Source: Neocallimastix lanati (nom. inval.) (taxonomy: Eukaryota > Neocallimastigomycota > Neocallimastigomycetes > Neocallimastigales > Neocallimastigaceae). Taken from it: a DNA stretch of 45,000 nucleotides. The stretch's first letter is position 1. Every line of letters begins with the position of its first letter. This document shows, piece after piece, positions 1 to 10,571 of this stretch. The translations under genes and the position numbers were made by a program. The stretch lies in assembly GCA_016946835.1 (NCBI GenBank), contig JACVTC010000014.1, positions 507,501-552,500 on the forward strand. The letters run 5' to 3'. The notes beneath the pieces were generated by a model. The model did not search any database, was not told the origin of the DNA, and worked only from the letters and a program-made list of their open reading frames with translations.

Positions 1-1
1 A

Positions 2-1055
2 ATTAAATCCCAAATATCAAGAAATTTAAATAAAAAACTACCATCCAATGTAACAACATTTGCTGAAATTCCAAGTGAATCTGAATATTATAAAACAAAG
101 CGAGATGAAAATTTTATGATATTCAAAAATTCTAATTTAATAATTTTTCAATCCCCTTTTCAAGCAAAATTATTTAGGGAATATAATGATGATATATTTG
201 TTGATGGTACATTTTTTATTGCCCCTAAATTTAGTTATCAAGTATTTATTACAAGAACTTATGCTAAAGAATTAGATAGTTTTTACACTACTTCTTTTGC
301 AATATTAAAAAATAAAGAACAAGAAACATATAAAATGTTATTTGAAAAATTGAAAAAAAATGCTAATACATGTAACAATAATATTAGAATTGAACCAAAA
401 AATTTGCATTGTGATTTTGAAAGGGCCATATATAAAGCAGCAAAAACAATATTTTCTAATACAAATATTAAATATTGCATTTGGCATTATAAAAAATCAC
501 TAGAAATTAAAAAAAATAAATTATGCTATAATGAAGTAAAAAATAATAATAATATATTTATTTATTATAAAGCTATTTCAAATTTACCATTTATAAATCC
601 TGAATATATATTTGATATTTATGTTATAATTAAAATTAAATCCATTAAAAATAATTATTGTCAATTTTTAAAATTTTAGAATATTTTTATAAAACATATT
701 TAATTGATTATGATATGAAAATTTGGAATTATTATAATAATATAGAACATATAACAAACAATGCCTCAGAATCACTCAATAATTATTTAAATAATTTATT
801 TCCAACAAAACCATCTTTTTATGAATTAATAGATAAATTAAATGAACTTGAACATTTATCATATTATGATTATCAAAGAAAAATAAGAGGAATTTGGAAA
901 ATAAAAAAAGAGCAATAAATAAAGCTAATGAAATCAGTGTCTTAATTGAACGCTACAAAAGTATTGAAGCAAAGTTAATTGATGCTAAATGTGATAGAAA
1001 TAATATTATTAATTTGTGGTTTAATTGTTTAACTGATTTAAATAATATAATATAA
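2..1055 (+). pseudogene. Decayed MULE-type transposase, 5' truncated by window edge
   Basis: The frame is open from base 2, so the start lies outside the window. The first segment (2-679) has the core of a MULE transposase domain: a DGTF motif, then DFERA about 70 residues later, then a C-x-W-H-Y-K-K-S motif, which match the usual catalytic D...D and C-x-x-H pattern of Mutator-like enzymes. The frame then shifts near 665-679 (second segment to 918, containing ASESLNNYLN) and again near 915 (third segment 918-1055, ending at a TAA). Two frameshifts mean the protein cannot be made intact. I saw no terminal inverted repeats in the window, so the element's limits are unknown. The family call is fairly secure from the motif order; the activity is certainly lost. 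Confidence 0.75.
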
Positions 1056-1700
1056 ATATTACTTTATAATAAATAATTAAGAAATGAGGAATGACCAAAT
1101 GAAATAATCAGAATTCTGTCATTCAATAATTTAATTTATAAAGCATATTAAATTTATACAGTTTCAATAAATATTCAAATACAATGTATAATTTATAGTT
1201 TTATCATTATAATTATTATTTCGTTTAATAATTTTTAAAAAAAAGAATTATTATAAATAAAATTTATATTTTTAATAACATTTGTAATTTTATATAATTT
1301 TTTTATTAATAAAATTTAAATAAAAAAATTATTATTATTAGTTTTATATTTTTAATAACATTTAAGTAAAAGAATTATTATTAATAACATTTATATTTTT
1401 ATGTGTTTTTTTTATTAATAACATTTAAGTAAAAGAATTATTATTAATAACATTTATATTTTTAATAACATTTAAATAAAAGAATTATTATTAATAACAT
1501 TTATATTTTTAATAACATTTAAATAAAAGAATTAAACTCATAAAATCTAACCATTATATGATTTATTTAATTTTTCACTTAATAATTAATTTAAAAATTG
1601 AAGTAACAAAATAATATAATAAAGTAATATTATGTAGCGCATAATAGATAAAGCCACATATTTATATATATCACGTGAAAATTGAAGTAATGCAACTTCC
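1056..1700. repeat. AT-rich spacer with a 47-bp tandem repeat (about 1245-1533)
   Basis: No gene is visible. A 47-bp unit containing AATAACATTTATATTTTTAA is repeated: clean copies start at 1427 and 1474, a partial copy at 1521, a copy with a 16-bp insertion at 1364, and degraded copies run back to about 1245. Confidence 0.75.
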
Positions 1701-1710
1701 CCTAATATAA

Positions 1711-1834
1711 TATATCCTATTTATTTATAATAAACTATTTAATATTTAAAATTATAATAAAAGTTGTAATAAAATAAAAATATTAATTAAAATGTTAATT
1801 AAATTTATAAACTAAAAATACTAATTTTCTAACA
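1711..1834 (-). mobile_element. Partial copia LTR, identical to part of the 24.2-kb LTR
   Basis: These 124 bases are identical to 24159-24282. Read on the minus strand the segment begins TGTTAGAAAATTAG and is preceded by a purine-rich tract (GTTTAGGGGGGAAT, plus positions about 1833-1848), the arrangement expected for a polypurine tract beside a 3' LTR. Leftward of 1711 the similarity stops abruptly, so either the LTR is a recombinant or it was truncated. It may be the far LTR of the second copia element (22.3-24.28 kb), or a related copy. Confidence 0.6.
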
Positions 1835-1929
1835 TTCCCCCCTAAACAAAGTATTGTAAAATCTTTGTTTACTAAGAAAATTTGTTATTTTTTAATATTT
1901 TTATATTCTTACTAATCTGCTAATAATTT

Positions 1930-2342
1930 TTATTTATCTGTAGTAGTACAACCTAAATTTTTCTCAGCAAATGAATCAGATTTAAATTCAAACGCATGTA
2001 CATTATAATTAAATTTCAAATTTTGCTCATTCGTATTAATTTTTGATTTTTGATCAATTTTTGACAAATTTTTATTATTAAAAAATTTTTTTTCTGAAAA
2101 CATATTTTTCTTCATATATTTATAATTTTCACCAGTTTTTTGCCTAGACTATTTTTGTTTACACTTTTTTCAATTTCATTTCCTGGATTATAGTAATTAA
2201 CATTTAAAATATTGTTATATTGATTAATTGTTTTCATATATTTTTTATAATTTTCATAATAAGTATTATCAAATCTCTTTTTTTTTTTTTTTTTTTTAAC
2301 GACCGTAACAGGATTTCTCCCCAGCTGCACATCCGTAGACAC
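1930..2342 (-). pseudogene. Unrecognised minus-strand coding relics beside a copia 3' LTR
   Basis: Two short open frames (2342-2112 and 2115-1930) overlap by four bases on the minus strand, just upstream of the polypurine tract and LTR at 1834. The first has a run of lysines encoded by an A-tract followed by Asn/Tyr-rich sequence; the second is Asn/Lys-rich. I do not recognise a domain. Position suggests the 3' end of a copia internal region, but typical RNase H motifs are missing, so this is weak. They could be chance frames. Confidence 0.25.
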
Positions 2343-2870
2343 ACAATGGTTTATTACTAGAGGCCTTATCTAACTTCCTACTTTGAAGGTGGTCCCGTCC
2401 CTGCTGGACTGCCTTACAGTTACTCTACATTGGCGCTCCTTACCCAAGTATAATTACTGCTTGTCATTGTACGATAATATTACAATTAGGTCTTGCAGCC
2501 ACAATCTCCTGGGATCACGTGATAACCGCTCCATATCTATAAGTAAGGATAATTAAATTTCTCATATGTCACCAAATGTTGGGTATCTCCTCTTAAGAAA
2601 CTTGCCATACACACTCAACCCTCTCAGGCCTGCAAGAAGTGCAAATCGATGAAAGTTGAATTAGAGATATAGGGGTATCAAGATATATGGGTATAATACT
2701 TACCTGAAAACCCTAACCACCTAATAACGAAAAACCAGTGGAAAAAAAGTTACAGGCATAGGGAGGGGTCAAACCAAGAACCTTATGCTCTCAAAGCATA
2801 CGCCTTAACAGCCAGGATAAAACCTGGAACGGCTTATCATGATACGATACAGCTAGAAATACGTAAGAAA
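2295..2870 (-). mobile_element. GC-rich island: LTR/leader-like remnant with tRNA-like, splice and PBS-like signals
   Basis: Base composition here is far less AT-rich than anything around it. On the minus strand, in order, there is a tRNA-like stretch (about 2838-2750); a consensus 5' splice site CAGGTAAGT (about 2706-2698) and a good 3' splice site CTTCTTGCAG (about 2639-2630); then CCCAACATT followed by TGGTGACATATGAG (about 2572-2559). The last pair looks like an LTR end plus a primer-binding site starting TGG. A 26-codon frame starting at ATG 2534 follows. This layout fits a retroelement LTR and leader from a family other than the ones beside it, but no partner LTR was found, so the class is inferred. 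Confidence 0.4.
2750..2838 (-). other. tRNA-like relic (Ser-type anticodon arm) with B-box-like motif
   Basis: The minus strand has TGGCTGTTAAGGCG, close to the D-arm of serine/leucine tRNAs. Next comes a perfect 5-bp anticodon-type stem TATGC/GCATA with loop TTTGAGA (anticodon TGA in register), then GGTTTGACCCC, one change from the pol III B box, and soon after a run of seven T. The D-stem is shortened and the T-stem has only two pairs, so it is not a functional tRNA. It may be a tRNA pseudogene or a tRNA-derived part of the surrounding element. Confidence 0.4.
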
Positions 2871-4162
2871 ATTAACAAAAGAGAAAATCCTATAATAATG
2901 TAAAAGAAAATACTAAAATAGATTACAATAACAAGAACACAATAAATTTTATTTTATTAAAAAAATATTTTTATTAAAAATATATTTTATTAATATTTAA
3001 TATTTATTAATAGTTATTTGTTTAAAACAATTACATCGAGAAAAAATGTGAAAAGTATCTTCTATTTATACTTTTCCTAAATACATTGATAATATATTAT
3101 TTTATTTAAATTACATATATTTTAATATAAAACTATCCTAATGAATTTTATTAAATAATAAATTTATAAACTATAGCTAAATTTAGAAAAATATAATTAT
3201 TAATTAAACTAAATACTAAATAATTAAAATTAAGTACATTTATTATCTATTTATTATTTTAATATTATAAGTAAAGTCTTTATTTATTTTCGATTTAAAA
3301 ACAATGTTAAAGGAGTCATGATTAAATTTTGAAACTTAATTTTCACAAAATAAATTATTAATTTATTTTGTTTTAAACTTTAATTAATTCATTTAAATTA
3401 TTTTACAACAATAATTTTCTCAGAATTAAATTTTATAAAAATTATTACATTAAAAATTTATCTTGTGGCTTAAAGAATATAATTCAAAAATTTAGTTCAT
3501 ATGATTTATTTACTTTGCTTATTATTTTATAAATCAAAGAATAATTTACATTTTTGAATTACACACGAAAAATTTTTTAATTTAAAATGTGATTGGGACA
3601 ATCACATCTTTACAAATAATATAGTGAAAAATAATTATAATATATAATATACTAAATCATTATATAAATAGATTAAAATTAATTAGACACCCAATAATAT
3701 TCAAGATAAAATTAATTAATAAATTTAAAAGAAGAGAATGAAATAAAAGTTAAAGAGAGAGTTTTTCTTGTTGTTTTAGAAAATCTAATTGAGAATAAAA
3801 TAATAGTTTTAAAGAATTTATAGTTTAGTTTAAATAATTAAGTAATTACTTATAGTTTCAGGATAAGAGTTGAATCCTACAATTATAAGTAAAATTATTA
3901 TTAAGATATTAATACAAATTGAATTATTAGAGATAATTAATAATTATTATATTCAGAGGAATATAAAATATAATTGTAATAATTTATGTAAAATTAAATA
4001 AATAAAAACAAGATTTAAAAAGAAATAAATAAATTTTATTATTTGTGTAAATTATTATTTATTATCTTTGAATTGGAATATATTATTTTATAAATTCCCT
4101 ATTTGCTCGACCTCGTTATAATTAAATAAATAAAAATTTGATACTTTATTACTTATATTGTA
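2871..4162. other. AT-rich spacer, no gene seen
   Basis: I see no coding frame, RNA gene or paired repeat in this stretch; it is probably decayed transposon sequence. Confidence 0.5.
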
Positions 4163-4700
4163 TCAATCAGATCTCATAATTTGTAAATATTCTTCAATAA
4201 TTTTCTGGATGTTATTGTTCTTTTCTTCAATTTCACTCAAACGTTTCAATAATTTGTTCAATTTACAATTTGTTTTGTTTATTTTATGTTGAAATTATTC
4301 AATTATATATTTATCTGTCGTAACAGGATTTTCATTTTCATAATTTTGGTAATTATTCGAAATATTATTTTTATTTATACTTGCTATTTCATTATTATGT
4401 ATATTATTATTCATACTTGCTATTTCATTATTATGTATATTATTCATACTTGCTATTTCATTATTGCGTATGTTACTATTTATACCTAAATTCCTATAGT
4501 TACTGTTATTATATTCATTGCTATCATAAATTCCATTAATAAAATAATTATTTAAATCCTAATTAATATTATTTTCTTTTTGAAAAATATTTGTGTTTTC
4601 TGCTTTATTTGGTGTGTTATTATTTGTAAAATTAAATTGAGTGTTTTGGTAAGATTATTGCTATATCTTTCCTGGTTTGGGTTAAATTGGTCAGGTCAAG
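4163..4700 (-). pseudogene. Asn-rich coding relic with tandem peptide repeat and coiled-coil end
   Basis: A minus-strand frame reads through an Asn-rich region with three tandem copies of a peptide like NNEIASMNNIH, encoded by a 33-36 bp DNA repeat at 4377-4480. It then runs into a Lys/Glu/Leu/Ile-rich stretch likely to form a coiled coil (about 4260-4170) and ends at TGA 4163. It is broken by in-frame stops (TAG upstream of the repeat, TAA before the coiled coil) and a frameshift near 4640. The order low-complexity then coiled coil could suit a gag, but no zinc knuckle or other domain is present. Origin unknown. Confidence 0.4.
4377..4480. repeat. 33-36 bp tandem repeat, three copies
   Basis: Copies begin with ATACTTGCTATTTCATTATT at 4377, 4413 and 4446. 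The spacing of 36 and then 33 bp is a multiple of three, so the minus-strand peptide frame is kept; the third copy has begun to diverge. Confidence 0.85.
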
Positions 4701-4762
4701 ATGTTTTTATTAATTATAATTTAATTAATTTTAAATAATAAATAACACACAGAGTTTTATAA

Positions 4763-5918
4763 TTAAGATTTCAATATTTAAAATTACCTAAAGAATTACA
4801 AAATTACAAATCAGTATTTAATCCTCCTCCTAAAGGAAAAATATTCAAAAGAGATAATAACTTTAATGCTAAACTCCCCTATAATAAAAACTTGATTAAA
4901 ACCCTACCTGTACAACCACACATCAAATTAAACCTAGAACAAGAAGTAGCACTGGAAAAACAATTCGAAGAATTAATGGATGAATACAAAATTGAAAAGT
5001 GCAATTCTAACCATGCATGTAACGTTTTCAACGTTCCTAAAAAAGACGGTACTTTTAGAACAGTTTTTAATTTTGTATTAGTCAACAACTGCTTAATTCC
5101 TAACCAGTATCCAATTCCTAGACTGCAAGAACTAGTAAATAATGCGGCAAAATATAAATATCATATATTATTAGACCTGAGAAATGCTTACAACCAAATT
5201 TATCTGAATGAGAACTATACACTTAACATGTTTTCGGTTTAAAAACCAAATTTATAGATGGAAAGTCCTTCCATTTGGTCTATCAACAGCACCCTCCATC
5301 TTTCAAGGGATATTAAACCTGTTACTCGAAGAAAAATTGAATAAAGGAATCGATGTATATCTCGATGACATTCACATTTATGGTGAGTCCAAACAAGAAT
5401 GTATAAACAACTGTGCGTTCGCTTTAAACAAATTTAAAGAACAAAACTTATTCTGCAAACTTGAGAAATGTATATTTTTTCCAGAAAAATTTGAATATTT
5501 AGGCTATGAAATTTCATATAATTCAATAAAACCTATAAGTAACAAAATCGATAAACTTAAACCTTGTAATACTCTAAATGAATATCAAAGTTTATGTGGA
5601 TTCCTAAATTATTTTAAAAATTCAATTCCAGACTACCATAAACATATTGAATCCATATCAGAAGGGTTAAGACATCCAAAAACAGAATGGTCTGAACAGA
5701 TGAATAAAGACCTAACCTTTTTTATTAATAAAATTAATAATCTAACCATTCTATCACCATTCAGTGCCAAAACAGACATTTTAATTATTAGTGATGCTTC
5801 AGAGAAAGGTATCGGATCATCAATATTCCAAATCAGAAACTATGAATTGATCGATAAATATATTAAGTCAAGCTTGGACTCTTCAGATAAAATTTATATT
5901 AGATTTATGTTTTATTAG
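4763..5918 (+). pseudogene. Gypsy (Ty3-type) reverse transcriptase fragment
   Basis: Open from 4763 with the pre-RT motif and an N-terminal RT block (VPKKDGTFRTVFNF, then ILLDLRNAYNQI), a frameshift at about 5210-5240, then LPFGLSTAPSIFQ and the catalytic VYLDDIHIYG (around 5355-5385) and the connection YLGYEIS. It ends soon after the start of RNase H (LIISDASEKGIGSSIF, about 5780-5830) at a stop. Gag, protease, the rest of RNase H and integrase are absent, so this is an internal fragment of a gypsy polyprotein. It does not look like the missing piece of the 18.8-kb gypsy element, which lies 13 kb away. The RT call is secure from YLDD and its neighbours. Confidence 0.85.
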
Positions 5919-7803
5919 AACTTTATTTAATATATATTTTAATAATAAAATTAACTAAGATTAATATAAGGAATTATTTATTGTTATAATTAATTCATTA
6001 ACTTTATGTTAATATTTTAGAATTTAATAGTTAGTTAATAATCTTACAAAGAATTCAAAATATAGAATTTTCAAATCCTTTTTATACTAAGCTAAAATAA
6101 TAATTAACAATATAATTAATTAATACATTTTAATCTTAATATATTCATACATGTATATAAACTATATAAAATATAATAATAAAATAATATTGATAAGAAT
6201 CTTTTAATAAAATAACTATATAACTTATTCATAAAACAATTTAATAATAAAACTAATTTAATAATAAAATATAAAATAAAATAAAATAAAATATTAAAAC
6301 TAATTAAAATTTCTCTTTCGGAAATCTTTAGAATGATAAAGAATTCCTTAGAATCTTTTAGAAAATAATTGAATAAAAATATATAATAATAAAATATAAA
6401 ACTTAAAACTTATTTAAAATATTATGAAACTATTACTAATAACTAATTCTGTATTTTTAATTAATAATAAAAATTAATAATATAATTTCCAAGTTAAAAG
6501 ATTTATCTAATATAAATTTCTTAATAATTTAGGTCTTAAATAAATAATTAAATTATGTTTTTATATTTAAATATCTTTAAAGTCCAATATCTCGTTATCT
6601 AGTTGTCCAATAAGGTTGATTTTAGCATATGTTGTAGTTCTCGACCGTAGCTTTCCAATGAATATAATTTAGCTGGAAATCTCCATTATTTGTTGAATTA
6701 TCGTTGTTTTTCTTCATGTTATTTTTATCAAATTCTAAAGGGTTAAATTAAATTAAATTATCTTTAATAAATAAGTCCAAACCCTTTGGTTTCTAATTCT
6801 TTAATGTTTCTAATATTTATTTTTATAATTAAAATCGAATTAAAATAATTTTTGTCAATAACTAAATTAAATTTCAATTGATCTAATAGTGAATTTTAAC
6901 TTCAAATCCACTAGTATTCGTGACACTATTTTTAAATTTGTTGTTTTCACTACTGTTATTACTGTAACGAATACTAAAATTTGATTTATACCTGATATTC
7001 TTAATCAACAAAAATTAAATTTTGTAGAAGTGAATAAGAGGATAAATACTGAATAAAGAAATTTAAAAAAAAATAAATATGTTTTATTATTAAACACAAA
7101 ATGTTTTATTAAAAAAAATTTATTTTTATTTTAATATTAATCTTTATTTTATTTAATAATTAATTTTGTTTAAATTAATAAAATAATTGTTAAAACTAAT
7201 AAAATAATAAAAAGAAATATTTATTATTTATACTAATTTATTTTAGATTTTAATAAAATTGATTATTATTAACTAATAAAATATATATAATAATTTATTA
7301 AATAATTAATAATCATACTTTTTGATTATTAAAAATTAATAAAATATCTATAATAATTTATTAAATAATTAATAATAATGAATAATTTATAAGAAATATT
7401 TACATGTTTTTATATTTTTCTTTGATTTTAAACTATTTACATTAAAAATAATAAAATTAATAAAAGAGAAATAAAGAATAATTTATTATTAAATTAATCA
7501 ATATTTACAATTAAAATATTAATAAAGAAGAGTTTTAAAATGTTATTTTAATTTCAATTTGTTTATAAAAGTTGAGTTATAAAATAAATAAAATAATCAT
7601 TATTTTAAATAAAAGTAACTTAAAAATTATTTAACTATTTAATTTTAATTTTGAAATGTTTATAAGTTTGTTTATTTGTTATTTATAATTTATTAAATTT
7701 TTTTATAAAATTTGTTTATTATTTTGTTTATTTGTAGTTTTAGAAAAATATTATTTATTAATTTATTTTAGTTTTTAATTAAAATCATTAATGATTAATT
7801 AAT
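5919..7803. other. AT-rich spacer with gypsy LTR termini
   Basis: No coding sequence is seen. It contains two LTR-start-like motifs facing away from each other at 6912-6925 (minus) and 6963-6983 (plus). A more complex stretch at about 6590-6720 may be part of a decayed LTR. Confidence 0.45.
6963..6983 (+). mobile_element. Gypsy LTR start motif
   Basis: Twenty-one bases beginning TGTAACGAATACTAAAAT are identical to the start of the LTR after the gypsy element at 21842-21862. The rest of this copy has diverged or been lost. Confidence 0.6.
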
Positions 7804-8138
7804 TTTTAATACACTGCTTAAATTGATCAATTTCAATTTTATTCTTTAATAATTCCTTTTATTTTTATTTAATAAGAATGATATATTAAAAATATCTTTT
7901 TTAGTTAAATTACATGTATTAATGTAAGATATAATTTAGTGTTACATTATATTAACGTATTTCGTTATTACTAAACGCCACATTATATGCTATACTATTA
8001 CATTAATTATAAATTATACTAATATTAATTATATATTTATAATTTTATATAAAATCAATATTAAATATATTTATATTATTTATTATAATTTATTATTTAT
8101 ATTTTATTGTTTAATAATATTAAACTTTATTTCTAACA
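7804..8138 (-). repeat. Copia-1 3' LTR
   Basis: Near-identical to 15041-15375. Just inside it, the minus strand carries TTTAGGAGGAA, the polypurine tract, followed directly by TGTTAGAAAT, the LTR start. Confidence 0.9.
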
Positions 8139-8159
8139 TTCCTCCTAAAGTTTAATATT

Positions 8160-10571
8160 TTAAACTTTTGTTAATAATTCATTTCTAAATTTTGTCATTA
8201 AAGAACTATTTAAATATTTTGTAAAGCCGTCAGCTAAATTATCTTCTGATTTAATATATTCAAGTTTTATTGTATTATTTTTAACTAGTTCTCTTACTTT
8301 ATGATATCTAAGATCTATGTGTCTTGATTTTGGATTTATAGTTTCATTTTTAGCATTAAAAATAGTAGCTTGATTATCAATATTGATTATTATATCTTTA
8401 TAATTTAAATTTAATTCTTTAAATAAATTTTTATACCATAAGCATTCTTTTGCGCATTCCACTAAACTATAATATTCACTCTCGGCGGTAGATAAAGATA
8501 TGCAGTGTTGTGCTTTCGAATACCAGCTGGTAGGTCCACTTCCAATTAATACCACATGCCCAGACGTTGATTTTCTGGTTTCCTTATCACCAGCAAAATC
8601 TGCATCTACAAAAATTTTTAATTTATTATTATTTCTGGTATATTTTATGCCATAGTTAGAATTACCTTTTAAATATCTGAATAATTTTAAAACATTATTC
8701 CAGTCCTCATAGGTTGGATTTTCGTTCTTACTCGCAGCCTTGCTTACAGAAAATAATATGTCTGGCCTTGTATTAATTGCTAAGTATAGGAGACTTCCGA
8801 TGGCTTGTTTGTATATAGTGGAATTAAATTTTTTATTTTTCAGGTCTTTTATTTCACTAGGTATAGTGTTATTTGATGGTTTTAAATTATCTGCATTAAA
8901 TTTACTTAAAATTTCACTTACAAATCCTTTTTGATGAATAATATATCCATCATTGCATTTTACAATTTTTATACCTATAATGAAATTAGCTTGACCTAAG
9001 TCATTTAATTTATATTTATTTTGAATTGATTCTTTTACCTTTTTAATTTCTATATGAGTACCGGTGATTAAAATATCATCAACATATACACCTAATAAAC
9101 ATATTATATTATTATATTTATTCTTTTTTACGTATAAACATGGCTCACTTATTAATCTAGTAAAATTTAATTCTTTTAATGCATTATTTAATTCCTCATT
9201 CCACATTCGACTTGATTGTTTTAATCCGTATAAGGCTTTATTTATTTTGAGAATACCTTTTCTATACATTTCGTGACCTTCTGGTGCATACATATAAATA
9301 TTCTCATCTAATTTCGCATTTAAATATGCAGTCTTTATATCAATTGGATATATGTCATAATTATTAATTGCTGCAATTGCTGTGAGAATTCTTAATGAAT
9401 TTTGTCTGAGTGTTGGTGAGAACGTTTCTTTATAATCAATACCTTCTTGTTGTGTGAACCCTCTAGCAACTAGTCTTGCTTTTCTTTTAATAATATTACC
9501 TTTGTCATCATATTTATATTTAAAAACCCATTTAGGTGTAACTATATTTATTCCCTTAGGAACACCTTTTAATATTGTAAAAACATTTAAATTTTTCATG
9601 CTGTTTAATTCATTGTTGACAGCATCTATCCATTCATCATTATCTTCTTTATTATAAATATCTTTAAAATTGATAGGTTCTAAAGGCTTACATTCTACCA
9701 CAGACAAACTTTCAATTATATCATTAATATTAAATGATTTTAACTTCTTACTATTTGAATTAGAATTTAAATTTGAATTAATTATTTTTCTTTTTCTTTT
9801 ATTTTTAATTTTAAAATTATTTAAATTATTAATTTCATTATTTTTATGAAATTCATTATTAATTTTATAATTTGTGTTATTATTATTTTTATTATTAATT
9901 ATTATATTATTTTTATTATTATTTATTTTTAAATTTAAATTTTGGTCAGAATTGTTATGAATTTCTTTTTGATGATATAAATTTGAATTAGAATTATTAA
10001 TTTCATTGTCATTGACATTAATTTTGTTTAAATTATTATATAAATTAATATTTATATCATTGTTATTGTTATCCTGATAATTTATAATGTTATTATTATT
10101 GATGTTGTCTTTGTTTACATTTTGCAATTTTTGTTTGTTTATATTTGCATTATTAATATTAGGATTATGTTCATTTAAATAATTATTATTTTCATTGTTT
10201 AAATTATGTAAATTATTATTTTTAATAATGCCTACCTTATCCAAATTACTTACAATGTTTCCATCATTAACATTTTTTAAATTGTTTTTTGAAAAATAAT
10301 TATTTGTTAAATTGTTGTTTATTTTATCAATTGAATCAACATTTGAATTGAAGTTTAAATTATTATTGGAATTAATATTTAAAACATTTAAATTATTTAA
10401 ATTATTATTTAAATTGTTTTTTAATGAGTAATTATTATAAAAATTATTTAAAATATTTTTATTATATTCATTTAGAGAATTATTATAATTTTCATTTTGA
10501 ATATAATAATTTGGGTCAATGGCCGGATTCAACATTTGAAATGGTCGATTGACCTTATAATTTAAAGGCAA
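8160..10571 (-). CDS. Copia-1 Pol: Asn-rich linker, reverse transcriptase and RNase H
   Basis: 803 codons. The first 275 or so residues are an Asn-rich linker with a KNKRKRKI basic patch near its end. The RT follows: EWIDAVNNELNSM, WVFKYKYDDKG, KARLVARGFTQQEGIDY, DIKTAYLNAKL, ALYGLKQSSRMW and the catalytic YVDD at about residue 495. RNase H has FVDADFAGD (about residue 652), STAESEY, DNQATI and the closing RYHKVREL. All key catalytic acids are present and the frame is intact, so this part could still be translated. It is out of frame with the integrase upstream by a single indel near 10633. The ATG shown may not be used, since in an intact copia element this would be an internal part of one polyprotein. 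It converts element RNA to cDNA in virus-like particles. Confidence 0.9.
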   Translation of the reverse strand: MPLNYKVNRPFQMLNPAIDPNYYIQNENYNNSLNEYNKNILNNFYNNYSLKNNLNNNLNNLNVLNINSNNNLNFNSNVDSIDKINNNLTNNYFSKNNLKNVNDGNIVSNLDKVGIIKNNNLHNLNNENNNYLNEHNPNINNANINKQKLQNVNKDNINNNNIINYQDNNNNDININLYNNLNKINVNDNEINNSNSNLYHQKEIHNNSDQNLNLKINNNKNNIIINNKNNNNTNYKINNEFHKNNEINNLNNFKIKNKRKRKIINSNLNSNSNSKKLKSFNINDIIESLSVVECKPLEPINFKDIYNKEDNDEWIDAVNNELNSMKNLNVFTILKGVPKGINIVTPKWVFKYKYDDKGNIIKRKARLVARGFTQQEGIDYKETFSPTLRQNSLRILTAIAAINNYDIYPIDIKTAYLNAKLDENIYMYAPEGHEMYRKGILKINKALYGLKQSSRMWNEELNNALKELNFTRLISEPCLYVKKNKYNNIICLLGVYVDDILITGTHIEIKKVKESIQNKYKLNDLGQANFIIGIKIVKCNDGYIIHQKGFVSEILSKFNADNLKPSNNTIPSEIKDLKNKKFNSTIYKQAIGSLLYLAINTRPDILFSVSKAASKNENPTYEDWNNVLKLFRYLKGNSNYGIKYTRNNNKLKIFVDADFAGDKETRKSTSGHVVLIGSGPTSWYSKAQHCISLSTAESEYYSLVECAKECLWYKNLFKELNLNYKDIIINIDNQATIFNAKNETINPKSRHIDLRYHKVRELVKNNTIKLEYIKSEDNLADGFTKYLNSSLMTKFRNELLTKV

